The translations under genes and the position numbers were made by a program. A stretch of DNA of 64,000 nucleotides from the NCBI RefSeq assembly GCF_022170825.1, contig NZ_CP081878.1, positions 2,692,001 to 2,756,000 on the forward strand, read 5' to 3'. A model generated the notes under the pieces. It did not search any database and was not told where the DNA came from. It worked only from the letters and a program-made list of their open reading frames with translations. Position 1 is the stretch's first letter; each line of letters opens with the position of its first letter. Shown one piece after another: positions 43,263-53,500 of this stretch. The stretch is from Exiguobacterium acetylicum. Its GTDB lineage: Bacteria > Bacillota > Bacilli > Exiguobacteriales > Exiguobacteriaceae.

Positions 43263-43266
43263 TTTT

Positions 43267-44781
43267 TCACTCCTCAAAATAATCTACTGTATCATTAACA
43301 TTACGATCAGAATTTACGATTCTATCTACTATATTTTTTGATGGTAAACCCTGAGTAACAAATTCAAATTCCTCTTGTAATTGGTAACGGTTCTCAATTA
43401 TTTCAGACGAATTTTTTAACAACTCTTCTGTCGAAGGTAACATCCCCCATACTTGGTCTATCATGTATAGTACAGTAACCAATGCAACACCTGTTAATAT
43501 CCCTACTAGAGTAGAAGTAATTAATGGAATAAAAGGTATTCCTAAGCCATTTAAAAACTGTTCTATTGCACCTTCTAATGTAATCCCTCCAGCAGCAATA
43601 ATTCCTGTAATGATTAATTTTGTTACTTCGCGATAAAGCACAGATTTTGATAATTTTTGAGGATTAGTCATCAAAATTTTCAATGCATGAAAAATTGATA
43701 AAAATCCCTCTCTTATGATTCTAACTATTCTTTTTTTGGTAGTTACAAACATATTAATAATCGTTGTCAATATTGAAGAGATTAATCCGCTTATTACGCC
43801 TTCACCAAATGCTAACGAAATCGAACTTAGAAGTCCTTTTAATTTTTGATTAATACTTAAATTAATTCTCTTCATCATTTTATTTAATTCGTATATCATT
43901 ACTTTATCTTCCCGATAATTTTTAATCATTTTTGTATAACTCTTCAGTTCTTTAAATAATTCCTTATTCAAAGTATGAAGTATAATTCCTACCGCCTCAC
44001 GTACTCCTAATTTTAATCCGTCTTGTAATCCTGCTGCTACTCCAGTTACTGCATAGCTTCTTAATTTATTTCCTGTCGATACTTGATGTTCGTCATAAGC
44101 AATATTTGCATTCAAAGCAATTTTTTGCGCTCTATCTTCATCAATTGAAAACCGTAAATCATTAGTTTCGTGTTGTCCATTAACCTTACGATTTCTAAAT
44201 TCATCTAACTGTTGATTTCCTTTTGATTTATTTAAAGTTTCATCGGTAACAACAAGATTTCTGTTATCACTTGAGAACGCCCGTTTCGCTTCATCCTTTA
44301 ACAAAAAACCACCATTTTTGTGAAATGCATGTAAAGGTATAACGTGATCAACATTTGGTCTCTCGATCGTTTTACCTGTATAAGCATCAATATGCCCACC
44401 ATGCCTTTTTTCATTTTGTTGCAAAACAATTTTTCTTGAAGATTCATATTCATATTTCGATCGATCATATTTATCTTTATCTTGTGCAATAATATTTTTT
44501 TGGGAATTATGAATCGTAGTCACTTCCCCACCGTGCTGATCCTGATGAAAAAGATGACTTAGTCCAAAACTTTGTATAATAGTTTTAGAAACAACTCCTC
44601 CATACTCATAAATTAAGTCATCAAACATATTCTCTTTTTCTTTAGAAGATTTATTATTTAAATCATTAATTATTTTTTCGTATTCTTCGATATTTAATTG
44701 ACTTCTCTCATAATGATTGTCAAATCTCTCTTGAAAGTAAGAGAACATTAGTTCTTCTTCACCAGATAATCGACTTTTCAA
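43267..44781 (-). CDS. HNH nuclease-like protein with C-terminal membrane helices
   Basis: 504 aa from a TTG six bases behind AGGAGGT. Residues about 125-190 are HNH-like: GHIDAYTGK, then NVDHVIPLHAF (D145-H146), then DNRNLVVTDETLNKSKGN with the expected Asn residues. The N-terminal 110 residues are helical and acidic. The C-terminal half has hydrophobic stretches at about 315-345, 385-405 and 412-442, so the protein is probably membrane-bound. A nuclease tethered to membrane segments is typical of abortive-infection effectors, but I recognise no named system. AT content is far above the window average. Confidence 0.6.
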   Translation of the reverse strand: MKSRLSGEEELMFSYFQERFDNHYERSQLNIEEYEKIINDLNNKSSKEKENMFDDLIYEYGGVVSKTIIQSFGLSHLFHQDQHGGEVTTIHNSQKNIIAQDKDKYDRSKYEYESSRKIVLQQNEKRHGGHIDAYTGKTIERPNVDHVIPLHAFHKNGGFLLKDEAKRAFSSDNRNLVVTDETLNKSKGNQQLDEFRNRKVNGQHETNDLRFSIDEDRAQKIALNANIAYDEHQVSTGNKLRSYAVTGVAAGLQDGLKLGVREAVGIILHTLNKELFKELKSYTKMIKNYREDKVMIYELNKMMKRINLSINQKLKGLLSSISLAFGEGVISGLISSILTTIINMFVTTKKRIVRIIREGFLSIFHALKILMTNPQKLSKSVLYREVTKLIITGIIAAGGITLEGAIEQFLNGLGIPFIPLITSTLVGILTGVALVTVLYMIDQVWGMLPSTEELLKNSSEIIENRYQLQEEFEFVTQGLPSKNIVDRIVNSDRNVNDTVDYFEE

Positions 44782-45169
44782 TGAAATACCTCCTAATAGT
44801 CATTTTTTTGAATAAATTATCTTTTTTGTAATATCATAATATATAATCCCATTATATTGCATAAACAAATAAATAAGTATTATTGTTTCAAAAAATGTTT
44901 TAAGTTAAATAAAGCTTTGGTTTATAATATTTCCGAACACCCTAGCGGATAAGTAGAGTTATCCTGAAAGGGTTCGCGATAGAATGCGGGTTTATCTAAA
45001 GCAAACGGATAGAATGACGCTGAATTGCGTCACTTACGCTATTTAAAAGTTGAAGAATCCGTTGGCATGATTGAAGAAATCGGTCGTTGCATCGAGCGGA
45101 TAACTCTACTTATACTAAAACTACCGCGGAATACATAACAGATATGCATATCTGAAGAAACGGACACTC
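44782..45169. other. Intergenic region with a long inverted repeat
   Basis: 388 bp without a gene. It is AT-rich on the left and contains the paired inverted repeats listed at 44948-45114. A hairpin GACGC-TGAATT-GCGTC lies between them (about 45016-45031). The layout could be a folded RNA, a recombination site or a transposon end. Confidence 0.5.
44948..45114. repeat. 16-bp inverted repeats 130 bp apart beside the recombinase genes
   Basis: Left copy at 44950-44965 reads ATAAGTAGAGTTATCC; right copy at 45099-45114 is its exact reverse complement. The left one also contains its own smaller palindrome (GGATAA-N6-TTATCC). Both are preceded by AGCGG. They are upstream of the sigma-like and recombinase genes. 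Possible recombination targets, but not shown. Confidence 0.65.
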
Positions 45170-45604
45170 ATGAACGACTTACTACGCAACTGGATTCCCC
45201 TCGTTAACTCCCTCCTGTCTTGCCTCTCGATCCATCCGAACGAACATGATGAATGCCGGCAAGCCGCTTTGCTCCGACTGTGGAAATCAATCGAAGAAGG
45301 GAAAGTCATGACCGTCACCTTCGCCCGGATTCGGGCGAAAGGCGCGATGCTCGACTACCTCGCAACCCGCAACCGGACGCTTTCAACGGAAGTCGCAGTC
45401 GAAACGATGCCAGAACTCCCTCGCAACCCGAACGTTTCCTTTCATTATCTCCTCAGTGAACTCAAGCGTGAGTTATCAAACAAGGAGTACACGTTTCTTG
45501 AAGCCTTGATGCACGGAACAGAAGAGACGCTCGGTTACTCACCGGCACGACTGCGCTCATTGAAGTCGGAACTCCGACAGAAAGTCCAGTATCTCCTCGG
45601 ATGA
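45170..45604 (+). CDS. Sigma-70-like protein, 144 aa
   Basis: About 144 aa with ECRQAALLRLWKSIEEGK, then FARIRAKGAMLDYLATRNR, which resembles sigma region 2 (IRGAILDYLR-like), and a C-terminal helical part (YSPARLRSLKSELRQKV) in the place of region 4. Length fits a small sigma or sigma-like protein. Its stop overlaps the recombinase start by 4 bp, so both are one operon. Weak ribosome site. Confidence 0.55.
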   Translation: MNDLLRNWIPLVNSLLSCLSIHPNEHDECRQAALLRLWKSIEEGKVMTVTFARIRAKGAMLDYLATRNRTLSTEVAVETMPELPRNPNVSFHYLLSELKRELSNKEYTFLEALMHGTEETLGYSPARLRSLKSELRQKVQYLLG

Positions 45605-46434
45605 TGACGTATTACCAAGAACGTCTACTCGCAATCATCGACCAGGCGGACTACAGTCAGCTGACGAAAAAAGCCTACCGCTCGGACGTACGGCATCTCT
45701 GCCGACACGTTGAACGGATTGATGTCCCGTCCTTGCAACGTTACGGTAAGTTTCTGCGCGACACCTACGCGCCAGCGACTGCTGCCCGCCGTCTGCACGC
45801 CCTCTCGATTTTGTTCGATCACCTCGTCGCAGAACGTTCACTCCAGACAAATCCACTAATACGCGTCAAAAAACCGGTTCCAGCGCCCCACCGAAGACTT
45901 GCCTTCACCTACGATGACATCCACCGTGTCATCGAGACGATTCGCGACGAAACCGTTTACGCCTTTAGCTTTCTGCTCCTGCATACAGGACTGCGGTTTT
46001 CGGAAGCCCGTGACTTACGGCTTGCAGACGTCGACTTTACGCATGATCAGTTACTCGTCCGGCGTGGTAAAGGTGATAAAGTACGGCAAGTTCCACTGCA
46101 CCATGCGTTACGCCGTGTCCTGATACGTTACATCGAAACGATTCGCCCTGATGCCCTTCCACTGTTTTGCGAAGACAGCGGTCGACCTGTCAATCCAGCA
46201 AAGTTCCGTCGTGTCCTGAAGGAAGCAAGTGTGCACTGTCTCGGACGAATCATTCGTCCGCACGACATCCGGGTGACGTTTGCGACGACACTTTATCACG
46301 CCTATCAGACGAACATTCTGACGATCATGCGGTTGCTCGGTCATAGCGATGTCCGGACGACCCAGCACTATGTCCTACCATCGCACGACATTGCCCATAC
46401 ATCAGTCAACCGGCTCAAGCGGACAGACGGTTAA
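45601..46434 (+). CDS. Tyrosine recombinase (phage-integrase family) A
   Basis: 277 aa. N-terminal SAM-like core-binding domain (YRSDVRHLCRHVERI) and C-terminal catalytic domain: HTGLRFSEARDL (first Arg), RRGKGDKVRQVPL (Lys), HDIRVTFAT (His-x-x-Arg), LLGHSDVRTTQHYV (His and the nucleophile Tyr). All catalytic residues are present. Its start overlaps the sigma-like gene. Its 3' end overlaps by 20 bp the convergent recombinase B. Confidence 0.85.
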   Translation: MMTYYQERLLAIIDQADYSQLTKKAYRSDVRHLCRHVERIDVPSLQRYGKFLRDTYAPATAARRLHALSILFDHLVAERSLQTNPLIRVKKPVPAPHRRLAFTYDDIHRVIETIRDETVYAFSFLLLHTGLRFSEARDLRLADVDFTHDQLLVRRGKGDKVRQVPLHHALRRVLIRYIETIRPDALPLFCEDSGRPVNPAKFRRVLKEASVHCLGRIIRPHDIRVTFATTLYHAYQTNILTIMRLLGHSDVRTTQHYVLPSHDIAHTSVNRLKRTDG

Positions 46435-47233
46435 GGACATCCCGCACATGGTTCGTCTGACTACGGATATAGCCTTCCGTCGTCGAGATGCTGGCGTGAC
46501 CAAGCAACCGCTTTATCTCGAGCAACTTTAGTCCTGCCTGCTGATAAAGATAGGTTGCATAGGCAATCCGCAGCATATGGGGACGGACGTGACGCTTCAG
46601 ATGTATGAACCCCACTTCACGCAGTGCCCTTCTCGCTGCATGTTCATTGATCATCCGTCCCGTGACGGACTGAAACAAATAGCCCGTCCTCCGACCTGCT
46701 AAAAAGGCAACGATCTTATCACGGAGTACCTCTCCGATTGGAACAGTCCGTGTTCGTCCCCCTTTTCCGTAACGAACGTACAGTTCATTCTTCCCCACAT
46801 CAAGATCCTGTACCGTCAACAAACGGGCCTCCATGAAGCGGAGGCCCGTTTGGCTGAGCACCTCGAAGAAGAGGCGATATGTGGCATCTGTAATGTGTCG
46901 GATCACTGGAATTAACTCTTCACTATCATGATACGTCTCATCTTGGAGACGTTGATGGACGATCGGACGGATCTCGCCCATCGGATTCTTTTTAAGGCGT
47001 CGCCGTTCGACGAGGACGTTCCCGAGTCGATGTAAGACGTGATACCGTCGCAAAATCGTCGACGGCTTATAATGGGCTTTCATCCAGTGAAAGTAACGTT
47101 GCAAGGACGCGACTGACCAGTCGACGTGATGTAAACGCATCTGTCGCAGATCACTCCGATACGCCTTGATTGTATGGGCTGTCCGTGAGGAATCCGTCAA
47201 TAAATAGTGATCGAGATAGTCATAGTGAGTCAT
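46415..47233 (-). CDS. Tyrosine recombinase (phage-integrase family) B
   Basis: 272 aa from ATG 47233, eight bases behind GGAGG; longer frames lack a site. YRSDLRQMRLHH at the N-terminus; catalytic QTGLRFMEARLL, RYGKGGRTRTVPI, HMLRIAYATYL and LLGHASISTTEGYI with Arg, Lys, His-x-x-Arg, His and Tyr all present. It is related to but distinct from recombinase A, and the two genes are tail to tail with overlapping ends. Paired recombinases of this kind often move a short element. Confidence 0.85.
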   Translation of the reverse strand: MTHYDYLDHYLLTDSSRTAHTIKAYRSDLRQMRLHHVDWSVASLQRYFHWMKAHYKPSTILRRYHVLHRLGNVLVERRRLKKNPMGEIRPIVHQRLQDETYHDSEELIPVIRHITDATYRLFFEVLSQTGLRFMEARLLTVQDLDVGKNELYVRYGKGGRTRTVPIGEVLRDKIVAFLAGRRTGYLFQSVTGRMINEHAARRALREVGFIHLKRHVRPHMLRIAYATYLYQQAGLKLLEIKRLLGHASISTTEGYIRSQTNHVRDVLNRLSA

Positions 47234-47462
47234 AGGTAGTTCCTCCTTTGGATGGTGACAGGTGATGGAGCACACGAGTGATTTTCTATGGAATATCAAG
47301 AAACGCTTCCCCTAAACGATCAATGAACGAAAACCAAAAACAAGGAAAAAAGTTACAATCGTATTGAATCTACTTTCTGTCGAACAGGATAGAAAACATA
47401 CCTTTCTTTACCCTGATCGACAGCGCGTTGATTCCATTCCCAACAAACAAAGGAGCTTACAT

Positions 47463-47906
47463 ATGAATACGGATAACGACTATCTTGGTAACCCATCGGA
47501 TATTCTCGTCACGACGTATGTGACGGAAGAAGACTTACGCGACGTCATCGCCATCGAATTCAGAGACTTCTGGCACCCGAAACTGCGCATCACCCCACAT
47601 GAGCTCGTGATTACCGGATCGACCGTCTCAACTGAACATCGCTTCGCCCATCATAAACCGTTCACCCTCACGATTGCCCCGTTTCGCATCCGTCATAACA
47701 TCATCTCGTTTCACATCTATGACATCAGTCCAGCATCCCAAGAACAGACGATTTTAAACTTGCTAAAGGCAAACCCTAACTTGTCATACAGCTATCACAT
47801 GATTCATGTCCACCTCCAACCATGCGACTTTGGAAATCAATTTTTCCATACGTTACAGTATACGAAATTAATGGATCATAAAATTCTCGTCGGTCTTCAT
47901 CTATAG
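47463..47906 (+). CDS. Conserved hypothetical protein, 147 aa (paralogue of 41222-41668)
   Basis: ATG at 47463 is seven bases behind AAAGGAG; a longer frame from 47364 has no site. Beta-rich soluble protein with LRITPHELVITGSTV and IISFHIYDISPAS, which align with the protein at 41222. Function unknown. Confidence 0.65.
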   Translation: MNTDNDYLGNPSDILVTTYVTEEDLRDVIAIEFRDFWHPKLRITPHELVITGSTVSTEHRFAHHKPFTLTIAPFRIRHNIISFHIYDISPASQEQTILNLLKANPNLSYSYHMIHVHLQPCDFGNQFFHTLQYTKLMDHKILVGLHL

Positions 47907-48041
47907 TCGATACGCTTGATTTTTCCTTACCCGTCAGATGTTATTTGAAAAAAATGTATATGATCAGATAAAAAAGGGTATTTAGATTACACCTTTATAT
48001 TTGATTAAACATTTCATTCTGCCGAGGTGACTCCATCCATC

Positions 48042-50372
48042 ATGCCAAACCATACGATGCATGCTCATACTGACTTTTTACTCGTCACGTTATCTTATCT
48101 GATTGCTGCAACATCCGCTTACATCGCAATTGAACTTGCAGGACGCGTCAAGACGGCGACAAATCGTTCGAAACATCTTTGGTTGATTGCCGGTGGATCG
48201 ATTTTAGGTCTTGGCATCTGGTCGATGCATTTCGTCGCGATGCTTGGGCACGGTACATTGAAGGAGGCGACCTACTCGTTCCCACTCGTTTTTTTATCGG
48301 TCATCATCGCGATGGTCGGGTGTATCCTTGGCTTTTATCTTGTCGCCCGTCGCATGTCCCGTGAATCATTCGTCCTTGGTGGTTTTTTGATGGGGAGCGC
48401 GATTGCTGGAATGCATTATGTCGGGATTGCCGCTTTGCAGGGAATGACCCTGCAGTATCACACGGGGTACGTCTTACTCTCGATTTTGATTGCGATCGCT
48501 GCGTCTTGGACAGCACTTTGGATTGGCTTCTTTTCCCGTTACGCGAAACGACAAATGCTGGTACAGACGAAAGTCTTCTTTGCCCTCATCATGGGCATTG
48601 CGATTTCCGGGATGCATCACGTCGGAATGCTTGGCTTAGAGTTCCAGATGATTCCGTCATTCACGAGTGATCAAGTCATCGAACCGACGATGCTGCTAAC
48701 GCTTGTTTCGATCGTCACGCTGTTTTTATTCGTCGTCTTCTTCGCTTCCGTTTTGTTTGATCTTCAGTTACGTAAACGTGACTTCATCCAAGCGACGATT
48801 CTTGAATCAACTGAAGATGGTGTCGTGACGACGAATCCTGATGGTCTAATCCAATATGCGAACTCGCTGTTCTATGATTTTTTCCCGGAACGTCATCCAT
48901 ACTTAACGGAGCATGACGTAGCTTTACGTCTTGATGTACCCGATCATACGAAACAAATGCTACACGTCGACGAACGTATCCTTGAAGTCGTCAATCACCC
49001 GCTCAAAGGCGAGAACTTGAATCAGACACTGTGGTTCTTCCGAAACGTCACCGATCAAGTCTTGTCACAGCGGCAACTCGAACATCTCGCCTTCCACAAC
49101 CGGTTGACGGACTTACCGAATCGAGACAAGATCACTTTGTTCATCGAAGAACAGATTAGACAAGCGATTCCGATCTCCTGTCTATCCCTCAGCATGGATC
49201 GTTGGCTTTCTCTGAGTGACATGCTTGGTCATCACGGGATCGAAAACCTCCTCCTGCAAATCGCTGAGCGATTGCAGGCGACGATTCATGCGCGAGATGT
49301 CCTTGCGCAAGTTGATTCGTCCGAATTCCTCGTCGTCCTCAGTGATGAGCGGAGTCATCTTGCGACCCACAAGGCAGAAAAATGTTATGCTGCGCTGTCG
49401 CAACCGTTCGATATCGATGGAACGGTCATTACGCTAACGATGCGCGCTGGAATCAGTCATTATCCAGAAGATGCTCAATCAGCGGATGAGTTACTTCAAT
49501 ATGCGAAACTCGCCTTACATGCCTCTTTTAATGAAACGCAAGGTGTCATCAAAGAATTTAAAGTCGAAAACCGGAACGAGATTCTCCGGACGGTTGAGAT
49601 TGAGAAATACATGACGGAAGCTCTCAAAGAAAACGCCTTTGAACTCGCCTTTCAACCAAAGATTGCAGTAGCTACGGAACGAATGACAGGTGTAGAAGTG
49701 TTAGCACGCTGGACGCATGACGAGCTTGGTTTCGTCTCACCAGCGGAGTTTATTCCGGTTGCTGAAAACACGGGAGCGATTCATGCCTTAGGTGACTGGG
49801 TGCTACGTACTGCCTGCCTGCGCTGGGTCGCATGGCAAGATATCACACCTGAACCGTTCTCGATTGCCGTCAACGTCTCACCGCTTCAGTTCGCGAGTCA
49901 AAAATTCCTACGTCGCGTCGAAACGATTCTTGCGGAGACAGGAATGAATCCTGCATACCTCGAACTCGAAATCACGGAGTCGGCTGCCTTATCCTATGAG
50001 ACAGCGACCTATGAAAAATTAGCACGCTTACAGGAGTTAGGCATTCGCGTCTCACTCGACGATTTCGGGACTGGTTACTCGTCATTTAAGCAGCTTCGTT
50101 CGTTACCGATTCAGTTGTTAAAGATTGATCGTTCTTTCATTAGTTCGTTATTTGACGGTAAGAATCAACAAGCAGTCGTCCAATCAATGATTCAACTCGG
50201 GCACAATCTAGAGATGGAGGTCTTGATTGAAGGGGTAGAGACAGTCGAACAGGCAGACTGGCTTGCTCGAGAAGGTTGCGATTATTTCCAGGGCTATTAT
50301 TTCAGTCGACCGCTAAATGAAGAAGGATTGTTTGGGTATATAAACCTGTTGCGATCGAGCGGGAGTGCTTGA
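48042..50372 (+). CDS. MHYT-GGDEF(degenerate)-EAL c-di-GMP phosphodiesterase
   Basis: 776 aa. An N-terminal seven-helix MHYT sensor shows WSMHFVAM, GMHYVGI and GMHHVGM (metal-binding Met/His, thought to sense gases or copper). A short linker leads to a GGDEF domain where the signature is DSSEF, so cyclase activity is very unlikely. The EAL domain keeps all metal and catalytic residues (EVLARW, NVSPLQF, LEITES, DDFGTGYS, KIDRSF, EGVET, QGYYF). It should therefore hydrolyse c-di-GMP. The ATG at 48042 is chosen; a GTG at 48027 has no good site. c-di-GMP often controls EPS and motility. Confidence 0.88.
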   Translation: MPNHTMHAHTDFLLVTLSYLIAATSAYIAIELAGRVKTATNRSKHLWLIAGGSILGLGIWSMHFVAMLGHGTLKEATYSFPLVFLSVIIAMVGCILGFYLVARRMSRESFVLGGFLMGSAIAGMHYVGIAALQGMTLQYHTGYVLLSILIAIAASWTALWIGFFSRYAKRQMLVQTKVFFALIMGIAISGMHHVGMLGLEFQMIPSFTSDQVIEPTMLLTLVSIVTLFLFVVFFASVLFDLQLRKRDFIQATILESTEDGVVTTNPDGLIQYANSLFYDFFPERHPYLTEHDVALRLDVPDHTKQMLHVDERILEVVNHPLKGENLNQTLWFFRNVTDQVLSQRQLEHLAFHNRLTDLPNRDKITLFIEEQIRQAIPISCLSLSMDRWLSLSDMLGHHGIENLLLQIAERLQATIHARDVLAQVDSSEFLVVLSDERSHLATHKAEKCYAALSQPFDIDGTVITLTMRAGISHYPEDAQSADELLQYAKLALHASFNETQGVIKEFKVENRNEILRTVEIEKYMTEALKENAFELAFQPKIAVATERMTGVEVLARWTHDELGFVSPAEFIPVAENTGAIHALGDWVLRTACLRWVAWQDITPEPFSIAVNVSPLQFASQKFLRRVETILAETGMNPAYLELEITESAALSYETATYEKLARLQELGIRVSLDDFGTGYSSFKQLRSLPIQLLKIDRSFISSLFDGKNQQAVVQSMIQLGHNLEMEVLIEGVETVEQADWLAREGCDYFQGYYFSRPLNEEGLFGYINLLRSSGSA

Positions 50373-50398
50373 TACTCGATTCGTAAACTTTGAAGAAT

Positions 50399-50442
50399 AC
50401 AATAAAGCGAGCCTCGTAATGTAGGCTCGCTTTATTGTATAT
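50399..50442 (+). terminator. Intrinsic terminator
   Basis: AATAAAGCGAGCCT and AGGCTCGCTTTATT form a 14-bp stem, followed by a T-rich tract. Confidence 0.88.
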
Positions 50443-50512
50443 TTTTTATTATCATCTGAGAAAGGCGTGCTTGGTTCGAGTTAATGCACTGCATCCGATA
50501 AATCCTAAACAT

Positions 50513-50552
50513 CAAGTAGCGATACTTCCAATTTTAGAAGCGTCGCTACTTA
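50513..50552 (-). terminator. Probable terminator of the subtilase gene
   Basis: AAGTAGCGA and TCGCTACTT form a stem around an AT-rich loop, 25 bases after the stop of the minus-strand protease gene. The T run is weak. Confidence 0.5.
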
Positions 50553-50576
50553 AAATTCATTTCAAACCACTTCTGC

Positions 50577-53500
50577 TTACTTCACCGTAATCTTAACCTT
50601 CACACTCGTACTGTTCCCAGCCTTGTCCTTGACGGAATAGGTTAGAGCATATGTCCCTTTTCGTTTCGTATTAACGCTACCTGTCACTTTGATTGATTTC
50701 GTTAAAACACCATCCACATTGTCTTTTGCCGTGACTCCCGTTTTCGGATTAAAGGACGACTTATATTTTATCGTCTTCGATTTAGCGCCCAAAATGGTTG
50801 GTTTGACATTGTCTTTGACGGTGATTTTCCGAAGAGTCGTCACTGTGTTTCTGGAAGCATCACTGACTTTATACGTCAGCGTATATACACCAACCTTTTT
50901 GACATTAACAGTGCCAGAAACCTTGATATTTTTTGAGATGACACCATCGATATTATCTTTCGCCGTCACACCGCTCTTCGTATTAAATGAGCTGTTCAAG
51001 TTAATCGATTGGTTTTTGGCACCTGAAATCACCGGTTTGACCGTATCTTTGACCTTTACATTCCGAATCTGTTTATTCTCGTTTCCAGCTTTGTCTTTTA
51101 CGCCATACGTTAGACGATACAGACCTGGTTTTTTGTTATCTACTTTTCCAGCAATTGAAATCGATTTCGTCAGATCTCCATCCGTCTCGTCTGAAGCTGT
51201 CACCTTAATTTTAGGATCAAAAGGCGACCCTGCTTCAATCGTTGCATCTGTTACGCCCTTCAAAATAGGTAATGTCGTATCCAATGCTTTTAGCACCAAG
51301 ATATCGCTTTTGTTTCCTGAAGGATCAGAGACTGTGAATTTAAATTCAGCACCTGTTTTTGGTGTCACAATGGAGAAACTGAACTTACCGTTAGCATCAG
51401 CTATCGTTTCCATCGTTTTTGTAGCATATACCAACTGGACTTTCGCTTTCGCCTCTGTCAATCCAGTAATACTAACCGAACCATTTGTAATCTGATTAAC
51501 CTGTAGCACTGGTGCCGTTTTATCGGCTACAAGCGTAGTGACAGTAGAACTGACGTTTCCTGCACTATCCGTTGCCGTCGTTATTAATGTCGTTCCTGCT
51601 GCTTGCTTTGGAATCGTCACTTTAAACGCCCCATCTTTTCCGACAGTCGCTCTTCCGATTTCCTTCGAATTTGCTTTAATGGAAATCATAGATGCTGCCT
51701 CTGCCTTTCCTGTAATGATCGTCGTTTGATCTGTCACTTCAGATAGAGTTGGCACAGCCGGTGCTGTCCGATCAAGTACTTTCACTTCGAGCGTTTTACT
51801 AACGTTTCCTATTGTGTCTGTGCTAGTGATGAGTAATATTGTTCCTACTGTTTGTTTTGGGATAGCGAGCGTAAACATACCGTCCTTATCTACTGTTCCT
51901 TTCACCAGTTCCTGCGAACCAACTTTAACCGTTACTGTCGAACTGGCTTCGCTTGACCCTTTTACAGAAGTCGACTGATCCGTTACTTCTGTCACGACTG
52001 GAATAGCTGGAGCCGTCCGGTCGAGTACTTTCGTCTCGACCGCCTGACTCACGTTTCCTGCTTTATCCGTACTTGTGACAGACAAGACAGTATCTGCTTT
52101 TTGTTTACCGATGACTATCGTATATCGACCATCTTCTTTGACCGTGACTTCTCCTAAAACAGTCGATCCTGACTTGACGGTAACCATACTATTCGCTTCG
52201 GCTGTTCCTGTAACTGTTTCAAGGTGATCCGTCACAGTCTCGATCGTTGGCTTAGATGGTGCCGTTTTATCAACGACGATTACACTGAGTGGTGTACTTG
52301 CATTTCCTGCCTCATCCTGAGCAATGATTGAAAGTTCTGTTCCGGCTACTTGCTTTGGTACTGTCAATGTGAACTGACCAGTAGCATCGGCTGTCGTCCG
52401 TGCTAGTTCTTCCTTATTTTTCTGAAGAATGACTTTAGCATTTTTCTCAGTCGTTCCCGTAACCGTCGTCGAACGATCCGTTACTTCATTGACTTTCGGT
52501 TGAGATGGTGCCGTCCGGTCCTTGACTGTCACTTTCGTAACAGTGCTGATATTCTTTGCTTCATCGACCGCTGTTACTTCTAAAATCGCATTTGCCACCA
52601 ATTTTTCAACCGGTATGCTGAACGTTCCATCAGCAAGTACGGTAGTCCGCCATTTTTCTGCTTGATCAATGGATACGATGACGGTAGACTTCGCTTCCGC
52701 CTTACCTTTGATCACAGTCGAGCGGTCCGTCACTTCATTGACTTGTGGTGCTGTCGGAGCTGTTTTATCTGTGACTGTGATCGTTTTTGGATCACTTACA
52801 TTGCCAGCAGCATCCGTTACGGTTAAGACAAGTTTTGTTTTAGCTGCCTGTTTTAAAATCGCTACACTGAATGCGCCAGTTGCATCTGACGTTCCGCGAA
52901 CGACTTCTTTACTGTCTTTCTTCAAAATGACCGTCGTATTCGGCTCAGTCGTTCCCTTTACTTTTGTCGACTGGTCAGAGACTTCTTCTACTTTCTTAAT
53001 GACAGGTGCTGTCCGATCAAGTACGCTCAGTTTCTTTTGTTTACTGACGTTCCCGGCTTCATCTGTGGCTAGAAGATAGAGAGTAGCACCAACTTTTTGC
53101 TTTTCAATGACTAAGGAGAAGTTTCCTTTCTCATCCGTGTACCCTTGAGCTAATGTCTTTTTCGTTTCGTTTTTTAATTCAACGAAACTTCCAATTTCCG
53201 TTTGACCGGTAACAGTGTTGACACGGTCAGAGATTTCTGACAGCCCACTGAAAACAGGTAACGTGTTATCCATCACCGAAACTGACATGCGCTTACTTGT
53301 ATTTCCAGCAGCATCAACAGCCGTTACATACAATGTCGTACCTTTAGTCTGTTTCGCAATCGTAACGACGAAGTTACCATTTGCGTCCGCTGTTGATTGT
53401 CCGAGCAATTCTTTAGCAGCGTTTTTCACTTCGATGGTTGCATTGGCTTCGCTGACACCTTTAACTTCAGTAGTCGAATCCCCTACCGGTTCCACACTGA

